DNA of 64,000 bases from NCBI GenBank assembly GCA_963838095.1, contig CAWIPO010000008.1, positions 62,001 through 126,000 on the forward strand, read 5' to 3'. The position numbers and the translations under genes were made by a program. Position 1 is the first letter of the stretch. The number at the start of each line of letters is the position of its first letter. Positions 59,502 to 64,000 of this stretch are shown here, one piece after another. The notes under the pieces are model-generated. The model searched no databases and had not been told where the DNA came from. It was given only the letters and a program-made list of their open reading frames with translations. Source of the stretch: CAWCGU01 sp963838095 (GTDB lineage: Bacteria; Actinomycetota; Thermoleophilia; Solirubrobacterales; 70-9).

Positions 59502-60926
59502 TTACGGCCGGTCTTCCGGGTGCCCTTGTTTTCTCAGCTCGCGAGTCGCGGCGGCGACGCGGATCTGGAGGTCCGTCGCTGCCCGGGTAGTGGGGTCATC
59601 CCCTTCGGTTGGCGCGCCTTCCGTTCTCACGGCCGCGCGTGCCGCGGCGTCCTTTATCAGCGCGTACCGGTCTGGCGCTGGTCGTGGCGTCGTACGTGTG
59701 AGAAGTTCTCCGAGATGATTGGCCTGCGACACACGTGTTCCCATGTGCCGGGGGTGCCCGGCGCTTCCGAGCCGCGCTAACAGCCCTTGATGCCGCTTTG
59801 GCTCGTCGAGGGCTCCCGGGCAGAAGCGCAGCAGAATCGTCTTCATGATCGACGTGTGATCGAAGAGCGTCTTGGATACAGACGCTGGTTCCACCCACGG
59901 CGAGACGATCAGCGCCGGTATCCGCACGCCGTAGCGTCCGAACGTGTCGGGATCGTCGTCCGGCGCGGCAGGCGGCGCGACGTGATCGAAGAAGCCGCCG
60001 TGTTCGTCGTAGAAGATGATGAGGAGCGTTCTCTCCCATTGGGGGCTTGTTGCGAGCGCGTGGTAGACGGCGAGCACAAGCTCCTGGCCGTCCTTGATGT
60101 CCGCGGGCGGGTGGTCGTCGTTGGGCTGAAAGCCGATTGGGTTGAAGTTGCTGAAGTTCGGGTCGATCCATGACACCGATGGCAGCGCACCGTTGGCGGC
60201 GTCTTCGAGAAAGCTGGGCGCTTTTACGTCCATCCTGCGCTGGAGGCTGGTCTTCCAGTTCAAGTTGGTCTTGCTGAAGTACGCGAAGTTGTGGTGGTGG
60301 CCAAGCTTGTAGTGCCCATCGGCGAAGCGCAGGGTTCCGGCCTCGAACGAGTACCAGTGCCACGAGATGCCGTTCGCGTCGAGGTGTCGCACGAACGACG
60401 GTTGGTTGTACATGGGCGGGAGGTGGAGCGGCCGGTCATCGCGAGTGCCGGCGGCGCGACCGCAAATCGCGTACAGGCGGTTGGGCCAGGTCGCCCCGGG
60501 AACAGAGCTGAACCAACGATCGCAGACCGCGAACTCGCTCGCCAGGTGATCGTAGACCGGGACATCGGTGGCGTTGTAGTAACCAATCACGCGACCAGGA
60601 TCCGCATCCTGGATGTCGTTGTGCGCGAGCGTCTCGGCGTAACTCGTGACGAAGCCGTCCATCTTGCCGCCCCCGATCTGGAAGTCGACGGCGCTGGCGG
60701 AGTGATTGGGATCGTCCTCGATCACCGTGCTGTCGAGATGGTGGACCGGATAGTTGCGCCCGCCGTGCTCGTTGGCGAAATCCTCGCGCAGACCATCGAC
60801 ATCGCCACGACCACCCTCGAGCGAGAGATACCCCAGCATGTGGTCGAAGGAGCGATTCTCGAGCATCAATACAACGATGTGGTCGACCTTCCCGAGGTTG
60901 GCCATGCTGGTCTGCTCAGTCACCAC
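59502..60926 (-). CDS. Phospholipase C / AcpA-type phosphoesterase
   Basis: 474 residues of the PF04185 phosphoesterase family. VDHIVVLMLENRSFDHMLGYL holds the Glu-Asn metal/catalytic start, and VIEDDPNHS, IIFYDEHGGFFDHVAPP (metal Asp-Glu-His), and SPWVEPASVSKTLFDHTSIMKTIL follow. It cleaves phospholipids or phosphomonoesters. Unlike most relatives it has no recognisable signal peptide at the chosen start (ATG 60926 region, VTEQTSMANLGKVDHIVV), so it may be cytoplasmic or exported in another way. It is followed directly by the HdeD-like gene. Confidence 0.9.
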   Translation of the reverse strand: MVTEQTSMANLGKVDHIVVLMLENRSFDHMLGYLSLEGGRGDVDGLREDFANEHGGRNYPVHHLDSTVIEDDPNHSASAVDFQIGGGKMDGFVTSYAETLAHNDIQDADPGRVIGYYNATDVPVYDHLASEFAVCDRWFSSVPGATWPNRLYAICGRAAGTRDDRPLHLPPMYNQPSFVRHLDANGISWHWYSFEAGTLRFADGHYKLGHHHNFAYFSKTNLNWKTSLQRRMDVKAPSFLEDAANGALPSVSWIDPNFSNFNPIGFQPNDDHPPADIKDGQELVLAVYHALATSPQWERTLLIIFYDEHGGFFDHVAPPAAPDDDPDTFGRYGVRIPALIVSPWVEPASVSKTLFDHTSIMKTILLRFCPGALDEPKRHQGLLARLGSAGHPRHMGTRVSQANHLGELLTRTTPRPAPDRYALIKDAAARAAVRTEGAPTEGDDPTTRAATDLQIRVAAATRELRKQGHPEDRP

Positions 60927-61030
60927 CGCCTCCTTCGCGGTCGCGTTGGCGTTCAGGAACTCGAGGACGTTGTAGCGGATCTTGTCCGGAGACGAAAGCG
61001 AAGCTTTGACTCAGCGGTACCGCGATCACC

Positions 61031-62856
<1,826 letters not shown>

Positions 62857-62857
<1 letters not shown>

Positions 62858-64000
62858 CAAGCGCGTTTCCGCGCGCTCAGGCGGCTGCCCGGCCAGCCGC
62901 TGCGCTCGCCCACCAGAGTAATGAGCGCCGGGGTCAGCAGCGAACGGACGATGAAGGCATCGAGGATCAGGCCCGCGGAGACCGCAAACGCCAATTCGCG
63001 GAACGAGAGCAGGGGCACGAGCGCAATGCAAGCAAAGCTCGCGGCGAGCACGGCTCCGGCGGCGGCGATCGGTGCGGCGGCTCGCTCGCTCGCCACTGCG
63101 ACCGCCTCGCGCAACGGTCGCGTTTGCGCCTCCTGCCATACGCGTCCCACCAAATAGGTGTTGTAGTCCGAGCCCAGGGCGACGAGCAGCACGGTGGCCG
63201 CGAATGGGACATAGAACGCGATGTCGCCGTGTCCGAGCAGATCCTGGAAGACCAGCACCGTCAGCCCGAGGCTCGCCGCCAGCGCCAGCAGGCTCGTGAG
63301 CACGAGATAGAACGGAGCGACCAGCGCGCGCAGGAACAGCGCCAGGATCAGGAACACCACAAGGGCGGCCGCCGGCACCACACGCGCGAAGTCCTCCTGC
63401 GACTTACTTACCGTCTCCGCAGAGATCGCCGTGTCGCCGGCCACGCTTGCGCTGGCGCCATGCAGTCCGGCCTCGCCCAGCATGGCCGGGAGGTCCGAGC
63501 TCAACTCATCCACTGTGTCGATCGCGCCGCCCCCGAACGGATCGGCGTTGAGGACGACGAAGTAGCGTACGGCGTCCCCCGTTTCCGATGAGATCGCCCC
63601 GAAATCGATCGGGACCTCGGACTCCGCGGGGCCGATTACCTGCGCCACCCCCGGCCTGCGCGCGATCAGCCGCTGCAGTTGCGTCGTCCCGCTCCGGTTG
63701 GCGGCGATCCCCGGCCCCTCGGCGATCACGACCGTGGGCGAGATCACGCCCGGGGCGAATCCTATGCTCGCCTCGTTGTAGGCCACACGCGGCTCGGAGT
63801 CCTCCGGCAGCGCCGTAACCGTGCGATTGCCAAGGTTCATCTCGAGCACCTGCGACGAGAGAGCCACCAGCGGAGCGATCGTCAAGACGGCAACGATCAG
63901 CGGATGGCGCGTCGGCAGCGAAAGCACCCAGCGCCGCACTCGGCTGAGCCCGGAGCGCAGCCACCCGGGGTCGCGGGGCACTCCCCCTTCGCGTCGCGGC
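62857..64000 (-). CDS. MMPL/RND-family membrane transporter, 5' part beyond the window
   Basis: At least 381 residues; the frame is open through the right edge, and a GTG at 63981 is probably internal. Typical second half of an MMPL protein: a membrane helix (HPLIVAVLTIAPLVALSSQVLEM), a periplasmic loop (NRTVTALPEDSEPRVAYNEASIGFAPGVISPTVVI), then helices with the RND motif LLVALGSDYNTYLVGRVWQEA and LDAFIVRSLLTPALITLVG. It moves lipids or drugs using proton force. It overlaps typA by one base, an unusual partnership. Confidence 0.87.

Overview
The window is GC-rich, densely packed chromosomal DNA from what looks like a free-living, aerobic, heterotrophic actinobacterium. The GTP-type PEP carboxykinase, the coenzyme F420 genes (a fused CofG/CofH FbiC, CofC, CofD, CofE, an F420:NADP reductase, a luciferase-like F420 enzyme), ClpS and frequent GTG starts all fit Actinobacteria. 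My best guess is class Thermoleophilia (Solirubrobacterales or relatives). That is inference from gene content, not from a marker-gene tree. There are no rRNA genes, CRISPR arrays, prophages or insertion sequences, and no gene-free stretch longer than about 300 bases.

Region 1 (1-22000) is dominated by CoA-ester and C4 metabolism. On both strands, between unrelated genes, lie a Chloroflexus-type malyl-CoA/methylmalyl-CoA lyase (mcl), an acyl-CoA dehydrogenase that could be methylsuccinyl-CoA dehydrogenase, a MaoC hydratase that could be mesaconyl-CoA hydratase, ethylmalonyl-CoA mutase (ecm) and crotonyl-CoA carboxylase/reductase (ccr). Next to them are GTP-PEPCK and a two-subunit acid-CoA ligase of the SucCD/malate-CoA ligase type. 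Read together they form most of an ethylmalonyl-CoA pathway for assimilating acetyl-CoA without the glyoxylate shunt. I regard this as the main biological message of the window. A GH9 cellulase-like enzyme, a second secreted glycosidase-like protein and ClpS are interspersed.

Region 2 (22000-33700) holds a PD-(D/E)XK-like coiled-coil protein, a YgfZ-type folate protein, a three-gene metal operon (Tat-exported multicopper oxidase, ZIP transporter, DtxR/MntR regulator) behind a DtxR-like operator, a GGDEF-EAL-GAF protein, an AbiEi/DUF559 protein, a ThiY-like lipoprotein, pyrophosphatase and an aquaporin.

Region 3 (33700-42100) is the F420 region: fbiC on the plus strand and a tight minus-strand operon npdG-cofD-cofC-cofE, with a propeller/PKD protein, a zinc alcohol dehydrogenase and a cupin between them.

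Region 4 (42100-52650) returns to acyl-CoA chemistry: SDR, FlK-like thioesterase, HMG-CoA lyase, 3-hydroxyacyl-CoA dehydrogenase and an acyl-CoA carboxylase beta subunit, plus a secreted HExxH protease, a second AbiEi/DUF559 protein, a diiron ferritin-like protein and an M28 peptidase.

Region 5 (52650-64000) carries five tRNA genes (Leu-CAA, Leu-TAG, Trp-CCA, Gly-TCC, Pro-GGG) with a LAGLIDADG-type gene directly behind the first. It ends with envelope and phosphoesterase genes, typA and the 3' half of an MMPL transporter.

Eight genes are broken by what is in every case an apparent single-base insertion (near 3167, 3715, 11160, 16254, 24219, 30597, 43128 and 50012). Protein homology continues cleanly in the next frame each time. 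The uniform direction suggests sequencing or assembly error rather than decay, so these genes are annotated as single coding regions with the break noted.
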